Notes under the pieces: model-generated
The model's input: only the letters and a program-made list of their open reading frames with translations
What the model was told of the DNA's origin: nothing
Database searches by the model: none
In this document: positions 22,858 to 36,089 of the stretch, in pieces
Layout of the letters: every line of letters begins with the position of its first letter
Numbering within the stretch: the stretch's first letter is position 1
Translations under genes and position numbers: made by a program
From: Numida meleagris
Lineage: Eukaryota > Chordata > Aves > Galliformes > Numididae
Direction of reading: 5' to 3'
NCBI RefSeq assembly: GCF_002078875.1
Contig: NC_034411.1
Coordinates: forward strand, 52,853,069-52,917,068
Length of the DNA stretch: 64,000 nt

Positions 22858-23338
22858 GGCCTGGGTTGAAAAGGACCTCAAGGATCACCTAGTTTCAACC
22901 CCTTTGCTGAGTGCAGGGTTGCCAGCCACTAGACTAGGCTGCCCAGAGCCACATCCAGCCTGGCCTTGAATGCCTCCACAGATGGGGTATCCACAACCTC
23001 CTTGGGCAACCTGTTCCAGTGCGTCACCACCCTCTGAGCGAAAAACTTCCTCCTAACATCTAACCTGAACCTCCCCTGTCTTAGCTTAAAATCATTCCCC
23101 CTTGTCCTATCACTATCCACCCAAGTAACCAGTTGTTCCCCCTCCTGTTTTTACACTCCCTTCAAGTATTGGAAGGCCACAGTGAGGTCTCCTTGGAGCC
23201 TTCTCTTCTCCAAGCTAAACAAGCCCAGTTCCCTCAACCTTTCTTCATGGGAGAGGTGCTCCAGCCCTCTGATCATCTTAGTGGCCCTCCTCTGGACCTG
23301 CTCCAAGAGCTCCACATCTTTCTTGTGCTGGGGGCCCC

Positions 23339-26300
23339 TTGCCTTCCTTATGGCAATTTTACATTCTGTAACTGTGGTGATTTTTCTGCTAATTTATACC
23401 AGCCTAGATGAAATGAAAATAAAGGTCAAATGGATTCACAGTCTAAGTAATTTGTTTCCCTGTTGCAGCTTCATGTTCACACCAGGCAGATAGAGACCAA
23501 AAGCTGCATCACCTGGCAGTTCAGTAACCTCCCTTAAATGAATTTTATGATCTCATCCCTGTTCCCAGGGGATGAATATCTCCTGACAATAGGCAAGCAA
23601 GCAAACAAAGAAGTAAATAAATAAAGAAGTGCCATCACAACTGCTATGCTTGCTGAGAAGTCTCTATAAAAGGGTCAAACACTAAGGCCAAGTGCTGAAA
23701 GGATGAAGAGAACAAGCTATTACTTACACCTTCTAGGAAATTTCTGAATTTTCTGAATTTTCTGTCTCATTAACTAATGAGACAGAAACAATCTGGCACC
23801 TCTTTATGAACTTTGAAATTGCATGGAAATTCTCTTCAAGCTGAAAACTGGACAGATTTTTTTTTTAATGAGTGAAAAGACCTCTTTGAAATGCTCCATA
23901 TGAGAATTGTTCACCTGCCTGGAAAACTATGGATTAGTGTGTAGGTCAAAAACCAGGAGAGGAAAAAGAAAGGCTATTGAGACAAGCAAAGATTTTAAAT
24001 GAAGTGCAGGATCTCTTAACTGTATGTTTTCCTTTACCCTTATATTCCACAGCACTGCTTTTTTTCCATCATTAGCACAGCAAATGTATCTAATGAAAAA
24101 GATGTGTTACTACCATTACTAGTGCAGGGATGCTGATGGTTGAGCAACAAAATTCAAAAAGTATTAACATTTTGTAACAGAAACTCAGGCTGAAAATCCT
24201 CCAGATTCATTCATTCTAGCTTTTCCCTCTTTTTGCTGTGGGTTTTCAGCCTCTTTGAGCTTTTTGCAGGTGACAGTGCTCTGATTTTAGAAGGCGCAGT
24301 GGACATTGAAATTCCCTGCAAGCTCTGAATCTCCCTCCATTTATCGGTATGTCAGTCCATGATGCAGTCTTGCACAGCTGTTACACAACAGCAGCAGAGG
24401 GTTATAGAGTCCTAAAAATATTTGGATTTAATTAAAAAAAAAAGATGTTAATGTTATAAGCACTGTATTTAATGCCATAGCTTGCTCTTTTGCATCCAGT
24501 AGTGACTGTTGTGACTAGAAGTGGGACCTTAAACTAGATTATTCTGTTGATTCACACAGAATTTGAAAGGAGCAAAAAAACAGAACAGAAAACATGGCAT
24601 CTGAAAAATAGTGTAGACAGAAGAAGAAGGGGGAAAGCAGACACTTGAGAAATTTTTCAAGCATGATTCTTTGTCTTCTTGAACTCTGATTTAAAGGTTG
24701 CTTAGCAACAGAGGCAGTAACAGCTGGGACACCCTTGATCTTGTTGTGTAAACTATTAAAAATAGGTGATAGAAAGTGGCACCATGGAAACAATGACAAT
24801 TCTGAAGCAGGTGTCTGCAGTGCTGCTTTTCAGCTTAATGTCAGAGGTGTAAATTACAGAATTACTTTTTCCCTTTAAGCTGAATTCTTAGGAAGGAAGG
24901 AAAGAATCTTTGTACCTCCAAAATTAAATAAGACTAAAGATAGTATTATCCTACTCTATGGCATTGTTTCTGATTACTGCTTTATGCAGCATTTTTGCCA
25001 AAGCCTTTAGAGGATCTTCATTTCCAGAGACTGAGATAATTTCACCCCAGTGAATTACTGAAGCAGTACTTCAGCAAGGGGCATAACTGGTATTTACATC
25101 ATTAACCTCAGCTATGAAAGGGTCATAACCTTGATTTCAGCTGGACAGGTTAGCTAAAGCCTCACCCCAAAATTATTACTATTAAAATCATATTCTGGAA
25201 ATCCTTACCTTTTTACAGGGCTAACAATCATAGGTGGAAATAATAAAAATAGACTCTGGAATCTGCAATGCTCATTCTGAAAACATTCAGAGACCCAGGG
25301 TCAAGATTCTTTTAATATGACTTGTAAATCTAGGGCATGCAGAAGAATACCAATTCTCAGAAACAATCCTCTTCTGCTCTGTGAAGAAGGCTTCTTTTTA
25401 GGATCTTAATTTCAATGCCTGTGTTAAAGAAGAAAAATTTCTTTAAAAACAAGAGGACAATATATTTTATTAGGTAAATATTATTCATTTCCTATTATTA
25501 GTGACATTTTTATATAAATGATGTTAAAAAAGAGAAATAATATCCCTGGTCCATTGCCAGATTCTAAAGAAAATATATTTGTAATGAGAGAAATAGAGTA
25601 GAATATTCATAAAAGACTTAGAGATCTATGTCTTTTAGGCATTTTAATAACTCTTCCTTTATCCTATGAAGGGGGTATTTACACTCTGATGAACTAGCAA
25701 TCACCAATAGTATAATTGGAACAAAGAACAATTCAGGAAAAAAAGAAAAAAAAAAGAAGAAAAAAAACCATATCTGGTCAATAAATCTTGCTTAAATACA
25801 AATTTAAATACCAATTACTTAGGATATTCTGACTGACTGAAAAACTCCATCACTTTACTGCAATAATTGGAAAAATAAGCTTAAATTTTTTAATGTGGCT
25901 GATGTACTGAAAACTATTTTCTCCTCTGAGTAGCCTTATTGATGCTGAGATTGGCTCATTGCTAAAATAGTACCTTGTATTTCTTCAAAAAGAGGAATTA
26001 GAGTCTGGAATGCATAATTTTGGTATGATACTGTAGTGTGCTATACAATTATTGGAAGGCATTTTGAATCTCATGCTGAGACAGAATAGAGTTGACATAT
26101 TATGGCATTGCTTCCCAAGGAATTAACTTCTGTTGCAACTTGGCTGGAGAGTAAACTGTAGGTATAAGACTTACTCTTTCAGTTTACAAGAAACTTGACA
26201 GAAACCTTTACTGCACTCTCAGCTGGGTGGGCAAAGCAACGCTATAGGGTAGCATGAAAGTTACAGTCTTTTTCTTCCAATCTAATCTCATTTTACATAC

Positions 26301-27564
26301 TTTCATACATTGTTAGACAGAACAATTACTCAGACACATTCAAATAGTTCAACTGACACTAGGCTTTATTTGAAAGAATGTTAATAGTATTAAACCTTTG
26401 TGCTCAGCACACATTTTTTCAAAGACTTCTCTGTATTGTGCAAGAGAGATGTACTAGCCAAGCTGATAGACTTGTCTTCTTGACCTCCGTGAATTAAGCT
26501 AAGTGTTGGAGCTGGCTTCATTGAAGCGGGTTCTTGCCAAGAGTTTCATAGGAACAATTCTGCAATGATCTAGTAATACTGAATTATTTATTTTCCTCAA
26601 ATTATTTCGTAAAGTAATATATTTGATTTGTATTATCCTGTTTGGTATGAAAACCAGCCTGTCCTCTGTAATTTGAATGAATAGGGAGTTGTCAAAAAAA
26701 TGTAGAATTTATTTTCAGTATTCCATACATAAATCATTCAGTTCTTAATAGTAGCAACTACTTCACAAAGAAAGACACTTCAAAAAGTTGTATTGGGAAA
26801 TTTAGGTAATGAGCCTTTTTCTTTTTAGATTTATGAAATATCTAAATGTTGGTATGGCAGCTACCAGCTGGGGGTTGGAATAGAAACTTCTCATTTTTGT
26901 CCTCATCTGAGTATTATTCTTTTAAAAACCATCTGAAATCAATTGAATTACCTAAGAAATAAAATAGCACAATTGACTGTAATATCTTTTACAGATTAAG
27001 AAAACATAACCTACATCTGATGCTGAGAATGTCTCATTCTTTAAGAATTTAAGGGAAAATAAAACTTACCACAATTATGGTTAGTGTACTTCTTTGTGTG
27101 TGTGTTATACCAACACATACTTTGATTTATATGAAACAGAACTATGTCAATGTAAAGACTTTACAATACTGAGGGGTTACATGTTGCCTTCACTGTTTTC
27201 TGATGTCCTACATTTTTTAGGTTCCTGATACATTTTACTGTAACAATAACCACACTCATTAGGAAAGTATATCACAGGCAATGGACTCCATCTAAAAGGA
27301 ACTGCCAAAGCACTAGAAAACAAGTATATAACAGTAGCTGCCTAAGCAATGCTTTTTAGGTAAAGGGAACTTTTTAATTGACATCACAAGCACGCGTCTT
27401 CCCAGCTGGAGAACTTTGAGGGGTAAATTCAAGGGAGTGATAATCCTACTGTTTCTCTTATTAGACTATCGTTATTTCTTTAGATTCTTTCTTACCATTT
27501 GCCAGTATTGTTCTCTATGGAGTGCTGCTTTATACAGATGGATATTAATGAATGTTAAAGTCCT
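23339..27564. other. Non-coding AT-rich stretch
   Basis: No gene or repeat family recognised. A run of A with scattered G lies at 25735-25770. Open frames here are under 105 codons and have no domain. Confidence 0.5.
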
Positions 27565-28001
27565 TGATACTACCCAGAGGAAAGAAAGAAAAATGGGAAA
27601 AGGACCGGAAGGTATTCCATATGAGGAGAGGCTGAGAACACTTGGGTTGACTGCTCTGCAGGAGAGGAGGCTAAGTGGTGACCTCATTGCTGTCTTTGAT
27701 TTTATGAGGAGAAGAAGCAGAGAAAAATGTGTCGGTCTCTTCTCCCTGGTAATTGATGACAGAATGCATGGGAATGGCACAAAGCTCTGCCAGGGGAGGT
27801 TCAGACTAGATATGAGGAATAATTTCTTTACCCTGAAGGTGTTCAAATGCTAGAACAAGATTCCTAGAGAGATGATTTATGACCCATTCTTGCCAGTATT
27901 TGAACAATGCCCTCAGTAATATGTTTTAACTTTTGGTTAGCACTGAAATAGTCTGGCTGTTGGACTAGACGATCTTTGAAGGTCCCTTCCTACTTAATTA
28001 T
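27565..28001 (+). mobile_element. CR1-type LINE 3' end, plus strand, with pentamer tail
   Basis: The translation carries CR1 reverse-transcriptase C-terminal features (PYEERLRTLGLTALQERRLS, GDLIAVFDFMRR, then GRFRLDMRNNFF). The UTR block GACTAGACGATCTTTGAAGG, then TCCCTTCCTACTTA, follows. Instead of the octamer tail it runs into an (ATTCT)n array. The open frame starting at 27416 begins upstream of the element and is a chance fusion. Confidence 0.85.
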
Positions 28002-28180
28002 TCTATTCTATTCTATTCTATTCTATTCTATTCTATTCTATTCTATTCTATTCTATTCTATTCTATTCTATTCTATTCTATTCTATTNTCTATTCTATTC
28101 TATTCTATTCTATTCTATTCTATTCTATTCTATTCTATTCTATTCTATTCTATTCTATTCTATTCTATTCTATTCTATTA
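28001..28180. repeat. (ATTCT)n pentanucleotide array, about 35 units
   Basis: An almost pure ATTCT/AGAAT tandem of about 180 bp, broken only by an N at 28088, so true length is unknown. It starts at the CR1 3' end and presumably grew from its tail. Confidence 0.95.
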
Positions 28181-31100
28181 TTTCCGTGGATCCTTTCACA
28201 GGTCTCTAAAAACCTGCTTCCTTCCTGTTTCCTTTTTTACTACTAGCATAAAAACCTACTGATAGATGAAGTAACTGCTTGGGATCACTCCAAGATCAGT
28301 AACAAAACTTGACAGTAACTTAGGATCATCCCGGATCTACCGGCCCTCCGTTATAAACACAAGATATACCTGATTTCTAGTCTAACACGTACATTAACAA
28401 GCCCAACCACAACATACTGCAGCATTTTTTTTCTTTATTCGAATGAGATGGAAAGAACAACTGCAGTTAAGGATGTCTGTCATATTGCTGGAACTGAGAT
28501 ATTTGGTATGTTAAAAAGTAGAGCGGAGTAGGTATAACTAATCCTGGTCTATCCACTGGGAAGAAACATCCTCTAATTCATCAGTTTGTCTGGCAGAAGT
28601 TTTATCTGGAAACTCTTCTGCCAGCTACTGAGATTACAGAACCTTTGGCTTAGCAGTTGTCTTCTGTGTTTGTGTAAAATCAAGAATAGTATGCTCCTGA
28701 CTTAATATGGTGAACCCCCTGAGTTGCTCTCCCATAATGAAATAAAGATAAAGTTGTCATGGTAAAGATAATAAATCTTATATCCCTCCCCCTTTGATGA
28801 TACTGACTCCAAAAATGAAGCAAAATAAAAGGAATTAAGAGACATAGGAAAGCCACCAATCATCTTTTATTCCAACTGAGTTCTCATAAAATTTTAAAAT
28901 TGAGCAAATTGAAATGTGAGGACCTAACTTGGCTGTATTTTTCCCTTTTTCTTCTGTCAAGGTTCTGAAGCACAGGATACTTGTGCTCCTTGCAGGGGTC
29001 ACACATCGCAAGAGATAGGAAGGCAGTAGAGATGAGCAGCAAGTAACTTTTGGGTAGAAAGTGAAGACAAGCTGCATCTGACTGAAAATATCCTGTAACT
29101 TTGCTTCATCCTACTGAGCAGTCTGGGATAAAGGAGGGAAGGGGCTGCTCTGAGTTCTGCGGATAGTAAGTAAGGTCTCAGGACTAAGACCAGCCTCTGC
29201 ACATTGCCTGAGAAGTTTGTGTGGTTTGGAGGTCAGCCAGGAGCTGTGGGGAAGACCTGGGGCCAAAATTTAGGAAGGGCTTGAGTGGAGCCCCTGTGCA
29301 AAAGACGGAAAGAATTTCAGTGCCCCTCAGATTTGGCTGGTCTTCTGTGGAACATAACATCTGTGGTTATTCTCAGTGTTCTGACATCCTGTACCTCTGA
29401 CAAGAAAGAAATTTCCCATCTGCATTTGAATCTTCTCTCCCCGTCCTCCATTCTCTCTTCTGGCCACTCTTCCCACCTTTGCTTGATTCAGCATTTCCAA
29501 GATCTGTGCGTGAGGCTGTTTTCTGTACATACTAGGAAAGAAACATATGGAGCAGTCCAACAAACCCTTGCACTTGCTGATTTCACTGCCTGCTGGGCAG
29601 TATAATGAACCACCACGTAAACTGTTTTCCAGCAGTATTTTGAGATTAATGTTTGAAAAAATAAGCCCAAGAATGGTAATACAAGAGCTGAAAAATGGAC
29701 TCTCAGATTTCTTAGAAGAGGTGCCTTTTACTCTTATTATGCCCTGACAGGTATCTTCCCATCAGGGTTGCAGTTTGCAATGTAGAATTTAATCGGATGT
29801 TCAAGATAATTAAAAACACATTTTGAAGTGCTTTTGGGAAGGAGATATGTGGAATGAAGGGAAAGTTCTTAAATGGACGCACAGACAATGATTTTACAGT
29901 TCAGTTCCCCTCAGCACTCCTATTAAAATGATTCTTATTGTTACTTTCAGTCTGTTTGTAGATTTACAGTATCAGCAAAACAGTTATGGACATTTTATTC
30001 TCAGATGAAATGCACATTAAAAGGATTTATGTTTACTTTTTTTTTTTATCTCAGTAGCAGCATTTCATGTAGAAGTTAGAAGAAACAAAAAATATTTTAT
30101 TCACAAGGAAAAGACAAGCACAGAGGAAAATGGGAGGTTTTCATAAGGAGATAGTGGACATCAAGATACATGCCTGTGCAGTGGAGATTACATTTTCAGA
30201 GGTTTACTGGGACAACTAACAGTCTCAGATAACCTGACTCAGTGGGACTACAGCCATGTGACCTGCGTGGAGCCCATGAGCCAGCATGATTCAGCTGGCT
30301 TCCCTCTCTCATTTGCATGAACTATGGAAATAGTTAATAGTTCCTGATGTTTACTTGAGAAACTCAACTCATAACCCAAAAGATGTGAGGCATTTCCCTT
30401 ATTTTGCCCTTATTCTGTATGTTTTCCCTGTGGAAGGAACAAAAGGAACCACGGGAGGAATTTTGCATCCAAAAAATTTTATTCCAAAGATTCGTGCAAC
30501 TATTTCAGAAAAACCCATCCCTTAACAGTTTTACACTGTGATTATGCATTTTAACGTCCTCATATCTGAAATCAATATATATGCCCGCCTGAGTAGCCCA
30601 AGGGAAAAAAAAGTGAATCTTTTCAAACTCAGTGGAGCAGATTACACTTTCAGTAACATACAATTTTGGCCACATATTAAGTATATATAGAAAAAAAATG
30701 CATATTATTTTACTTGGATACTTACATATTTTCTTTAGAATATCTTGCTGTTTTCAAGGCTCACTGTCCCTTCTGGCACTGGAGCTACATAATACTGAAT
30801 ATGTGCGACACCACATTAATTTCCATAGCGGGGGATTATAATAGTACAAACATGGGATTAGGTCCACTTGAAGGATCAAAGCAAGAAGAGAAGTGAAATG
30901 TGAAGAATAAACCTTCTATTTATTTATTTCTTTGTTTATTTATTTATTTGCTAAGCAGACAAATAATCCATTAAGAAGAAAGCAACTAGCCAAGTGAATG
31001 TTTGCAGTTTAACCTGAACTCTTGATCCATGGGAATATTAGATTTTACCTAATACATTTTTTACCCATAGAAAAATTCTGAGTTGTTTGCTTTCTTTTGC

Positions 31101-33813
31101 TTTCCACTGCAGCAGAGCTATTCAATACAGAATCTGAAACAATATCCTGGGGCTATTTTCATACAATTTAGCATCTTGTATTCATGTGCATCAGGGAACA
31201 GCTACGATTCCCGTTCACGTTGCTAAGTTATTGCAGTACATTTGTGGTTGATTTTTCCATTGATGCTAGAGCAGTGTATAATTAGCAGTGAATAACTTGT
31301 TCCATGAATTCAACCTCATTTTCCTTTTTGTGGAATGTCCACAAATAGATAAAAATGTAAAATGAAGAGAAGCTTTCTGTTTTAAGTTCTGAAGGTTTCT
31401 GAGTATTTTGCTGCAATTATTCAGTTACTGAATTTGGATATTAAATACGTGCTTGACAGTTGTGATTTTTTCACCTAATTTCCATAGTTTTTTATAATTC
31501 AAGATGTGTTACTATTTCAGGATGAGATATTAATTTGATATAAACTAGCATACATTTGTTGAGTGTAAGAGTTATTTGTGTGGCTGAAGAAAGAAAATTG
31601 AAGTGAAATATTACGTATAAATGTCATGGACACAGGAGGAAAACATGAAAAAATCAAATGCCCACAAGCTGAAATAAAAATAAATATAATTAAAAAAAAA
31701 AAATCCTCCCTGTTTCTCTGCAAGAAAATGTTTAAATACCTCCCCCACCTTCCTTAAAACAGGTTGTGATGTCTTTCTCAATGCAATAACTGGTTCATTT
31801 TTCAGGAATCTTGGTGAAGCCAAGAAGTCCTATTTTGTTTCAGAAAAGGAAGAGATGCTTGATTTTCAAGTTTCTTTTTCATGTTGTTTTCTTCTGTTAT
31901 GTCATATCATATCCTACCTTCCTTCTTGTCCAAGCAATAGTCAGTTTTATCTTCATAAATGCATTTAAGTTAAGCTATGTAGAGCAATGACACCTTTCAT
32001 AGGAAATTTTCATAGCAGGTCTGAAAACGTATGTATTACAATGCATTCATTATGATTGGTTATTCATTTATGATTTATTTTCATACAGATTTTCTTGAAG
32101 ACAAATGAAGATGTCTGTCTATTACAGACTCAGAGAAAGCATGCAATGATTAATCCATTTTAACTTCCTGTTAATCTAAGGGTATTACGAAGAATACTCA
32201 AGTACTCTATGTTTAGTTGTTGGATACTATGATGACACAGATTCATTTCTCAGGGAGAGCAGGGTGAACAAATGAAGTCTTTGAACTGTCTTTGGTAGTT
32301 TTATGTCAGTTCCTTATAAGTGACCATACACGTGTGGAAAAAAATTTTGGAAAATATTAAGGATGTGAAACGTGTCACAAAATATCCAAAGTACTTACCT
32401 CAGGCAAGCAACCATTTTAGGCAAAAATGAATAGAACAAAGAGCAGACATAATTTCCCATTTGTCAAGGCTGAGCCCTGATCCCTAAAACAACCTGAGCA
32501 GCTCTCCACTACCACCTTCACAAACTGCTAAATAAAACTTGTTTTTTAATGAACTTTGCAAATCAGACTTATGTACCTGGTGTATATTAAGTATAGGTAT
32601 ACAGTGCCAATGCCTGACTGAAAAAAACGCCAGAAAATCTAATTGTGTACTGAATTTGAAGATCCCACTGGGGAGCATAGGAACTAGAGAGTTCTCCATA
32701 GAAAACAATTATGTGCACTCTGGGCTGTGCACTCTAGGCTGGAGAGACTGGAGAATTTATAAGAAAAAAAAAGGAAGAAAAAAAAAGAAAAAGTGAGTGA
32801 GAGCATTTTCTTGCCAAGTATATTTATCCAAGCTCAAGATTAATCCACAAGAGCGTAGAGGCAGAAGATTAAGGGGCTAAAGACAGTCTTCATTCCTTGC
32901 TGTATTTTATTTTTACTTTGAAGGTGTTTGAAGGAATATGTTCTTAGCATTGCATTCTGTCAGGCACAAGGCATTGTACATGAAACAGATGTCCAATATA
33001 TTTGTACAATTTGAGTAGTGGCACATACATACAATTGCACAACAGAAGCTAGACTCTCACAGAAGCTTCAGAGGAATTTATCATATGAGAGTAAGACATA
33101 AAAAAAATTCTATTTCAAACCCTGCTTTGTTTTCAAGCAGCACTAGAAAAAAGATTGTATTTACACTGAGGATAGGAGAATTTTGATGAAACATTGTTCC
33201 CAATAAAAATATAAATTCCTCACCTAAATTTGAATAAAAGTCAGGAATCATACATAGTATGGACATTCTAAGTTTGCACTACAGAATAAAAACAGGGAAA
33301 TTAAAATTTAGTGTGTTATATTTCAGACTTAAAATATGAGATGCATTAATTCAGTCAGATAGTAGAGCTGTGCTTAAAAAATATCCTTACAGCCTAAGAC
33401 TTCACTCCAAATATTTGGCTGAATTAAATAAAGTATCGATATATGTGCATGGACAACTTAAGAGTTCAAAGCAAGACATAATGTGACAATTTTTTTTGCC
33501 ACAAAAAATTTGCTTAGTTCTAATATTGCATAAGTGGATTTCCACTTATCTAACGTTATGTCTTGTCATAATACTGCAAAGCTAGATGCACTAATTACAT
33601 TTTTGAAGGAAAAATAAAACCAAATCATACAGAAACATCTTATTTATATTGCCAAAAAAGACATAAAATAGGCTCTGTAGGGAACTATGACTTAAGAAAA
33701 GGAATAGGAAAGTCATAAATAATACAGTATCTTGAACATGTCAGAGAAGAAATGACTTTCTACACATTCTTCAAATCAGAAATACAAAAAAAAAGGCATT
33801 GATTCAGATAACA
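28181..33813. other. Non-coding, nothing recognised
   Basis: Open frames such as 29285-29605 (plus, 106 codons) have no domain and have a shadow frame on the other strand. Simple TTTA-type repeats lie at 30920-30950 and an A/G-rich run at 32760-32797. I see no named repeat. Confidence 0.5.
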
Positions 33814-34404
33814 TGTCCTGGTTTCAGCTGGGACAGAGTTGATTTTCTTCATAGACTCTGATATGATGTTACGTTCTCTCTTCAGGAGAAAAACATTGTC
33901 GATAACTCACCAGTGTTTCTAGTTGTTGCTGAGCAGTGCTTTACGGAGCCAAGGACATCTCAGCTTTTCAGATTCTCATACTACTGTACCAGTGAGGGGA
34001 GCTGAAGGTGCTCAAGAGTTTGGAAAGAGACAGAACCAGGACTGTTGACCTAAACTGGCCAAAGGGATATTCCATGGCATATAACATCTTGTGAAAAAAC
34101 TATAAAACTGAGATGGAGAGATGGAGATGGCCAGGGGCGCAGCTGCTGCTTGGAGACTGACTGGGCATCAGCTGGTGGGTAGTGAGCAATTGCTTGTGCA
34201 TCACTTTATATACCTACACATGCATATGTATAAACTATATATAAAATATATATATTTAAAATAATTATATCTCTTCCTTTTCTGTCTGAGTAAATAATTT
34301 TTATCTCAACCTATGAGTTCTACTTTATTTTCCCTATTCTCTCCCCCATCCTACTGGGGGGTTGGAAGTTAGTGGACAGTTGCTTATAGAGTTAAACTTC
34401 AACA
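33814..34404 (+). mobile_element. ERV LTR (family B), plus strand, solo
   Basis: It starts TGTCCTGGTTTCAGCTGGGA and carries GGGATATTCCATGGCATATA (the TATA region). After the ATCTCAACCTATGAGTTCTA block it ends around TTAAACTTCAACA. Its reverse complement matches 4341-4922 and 12376-12682. No internal region adjoins it, so it is a solo LTR. No perfect target duplication is visible, and the 3' boundary may be off by several bases. Confidence 0.8.
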
Positions 34405-36089
34405 AAAAAGAAAATATAAGATAAGACCCAGCTGACTTAAAGAATTCTATAGACTAAGGTAACTTGCAGAAATTTGATCGCAGAAATTTAATCACAGAAA
34501 TTTTAAAGAAAAGCATTATAGAAAGTGAAAATACAAAGAATCATCAGAATGTATCTTGTGTCCAGGCAGGTCCAGAATTCTTCCCTGGACTTCTCCTCAA
34601 AATTCATCATAGCAAGACTATGGCTATGCACAGTGCATTATTCTAGTACTTACACAGTTATGATGATGCAAGTTTTACTTAGTTCAACAGTGCGTAGAGA
34701 GCCAAGAGATTTTGGAAACTGCATAACTTAGCACAGACCTTTTCAAGATGACATTAATATGACTGCTATTTTCAGTATTTTCTCATTTAATGCCATACAA
34801 AAAAAAGGAAAAAATTGTGCTTTTAGTCTAAAAAGAAGATTTTGGAGAGAAGTAAGCACCTATATGATGTTTTCTTTGACCAAAATGTGGAACTTATTTA
34901 ACCAGATCCAAGAAACAAAGGTGAAGCTATGACCCAGATTAAGGGCTAAGAAAAGCTTCTGCTAACTCAGAGGAAACAGAATTTCACCTCGTCTCTTACA
35001 GAACAGTGATAAACAGTTGCTCAGAAAGACTAAATATTCAAATGTTAACAGTTGTGAAAGTAAAGTGCATACACACACCACAAGAATCCTGACCCCAAAG
35101 ATAAGGAGCTGAGCATCACTTGTGTTGTAACATACTTATGGGCAATCTTTTAAGCAAAAAATTGCTGTGGTCAAGACACTTTACAACTACTTTCTGAGGA
35201 AGAAACACGAACAGCCTATGCTAATTTTCTGTCCTAGATGTTATACTTCAAGAAGGAAAGGAAAACCTTCAGAGAAAAATCATATATTTCTATGATCTGG
35301 AATCAAACATAGCAAACCTCTGAAATTATTAGCATTCCAAGCACTGCAAGCCTTTCTAATTCAGTGGAAACAGAAGCTAAATGATGGTGATGTTTTTGGA
35401 TTGATTTGTTTTGGTTTCAGCATCAAAAGCTCTTTCCAGTCCTTGGAGGTACATTGTCGGAGATTACTCTCTATCTCTTGTCCCTAAATCTGAAGTAGGA
35501 AGCCAAAGACTATTTCTTTAGACCCTGATGAGAATTTTAGTATCTGAAATAAAAGTAAGTGCATAAAATCATTTAATCAACTCACATGAATTGGGTACAT
35601 ACAACTGAATTACCAGCTTTTTTTTTTTGCTGCCAATATCTCCTCTTTGAACCATGCATACATATAAATGGCCTTTGCAATTCAAAAGATTGATTTTTAG
35701 AACTTGTGGTGTCTCTGTGAGTACATCTGGCTTGTACAGCAACATCTCATTTTATCTTCTTTACAACTTTAGGATCTCATGCAATGTTTCTAAATAACTG
35801 TAATAAAGTGGCTCCATGTAAAAAGGTGATAGAAGAGCATACAGCCAGAACAGAAGGTAACTTCTTCCTGTGTTACCTTGGATGTACTTTGTACACTGAG
35901 GAACTCATAATTTTCTTGGTCATGTACTTTATAGCCTTCTCACAACTCTGGATTTTCATGTCAGACCACAGCAGAAACTCTGTTATTAAATCCTATGACC
36001 AGAATGGGAAGTACTATAGCAAGACAGTGTATGAAAGGAACAAAGAAGGTGTGATAAAATGTAGGTAAAAATTGACCCTGTGAATTTAG
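34405..36089. other. Non-coding, nothing recognised
   Basis: The plus frame at 35784-36068 (94 codons) contains no domain. No repeat family recognised. Confidence 0.5.

Larger units (their letters stand above)
22605..23338 (-). mobile_element. CR1 LINE 3' end, minus strand, with duplicated tail
   Basis: On the minus strand the frame 23120-22929 gives a reverse-transcriptase C-terminus in CR1 style ([20 protein letters not shown], then [10 protein letters not shown]). The 3' UTR and octamer tail follow. Plus-strand landmarks are GGACCTGCTCCAAGAGCTCC at the 5' side and CAGCCTGGCCTTGAATGCCT near the 3' side. The last 95 bp of UTR plus the tail occur twice, separated by a single N at 22792, so the real locus is probably shorter than shown. 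Confidence 0.9.

Noticed and set aside
27416..27853. 145-codon plus frame as a gene
   Set aside because: The second half is CR1 reverse-transcriptase C-terminus and the first half is unrelated upstream AT-rich DNA, so the fusion is accidental.
27976..28209. Open frame with repeated LFYSI pattern
   Set aside because: A translation of the (ATTCT)n array, not a protein.
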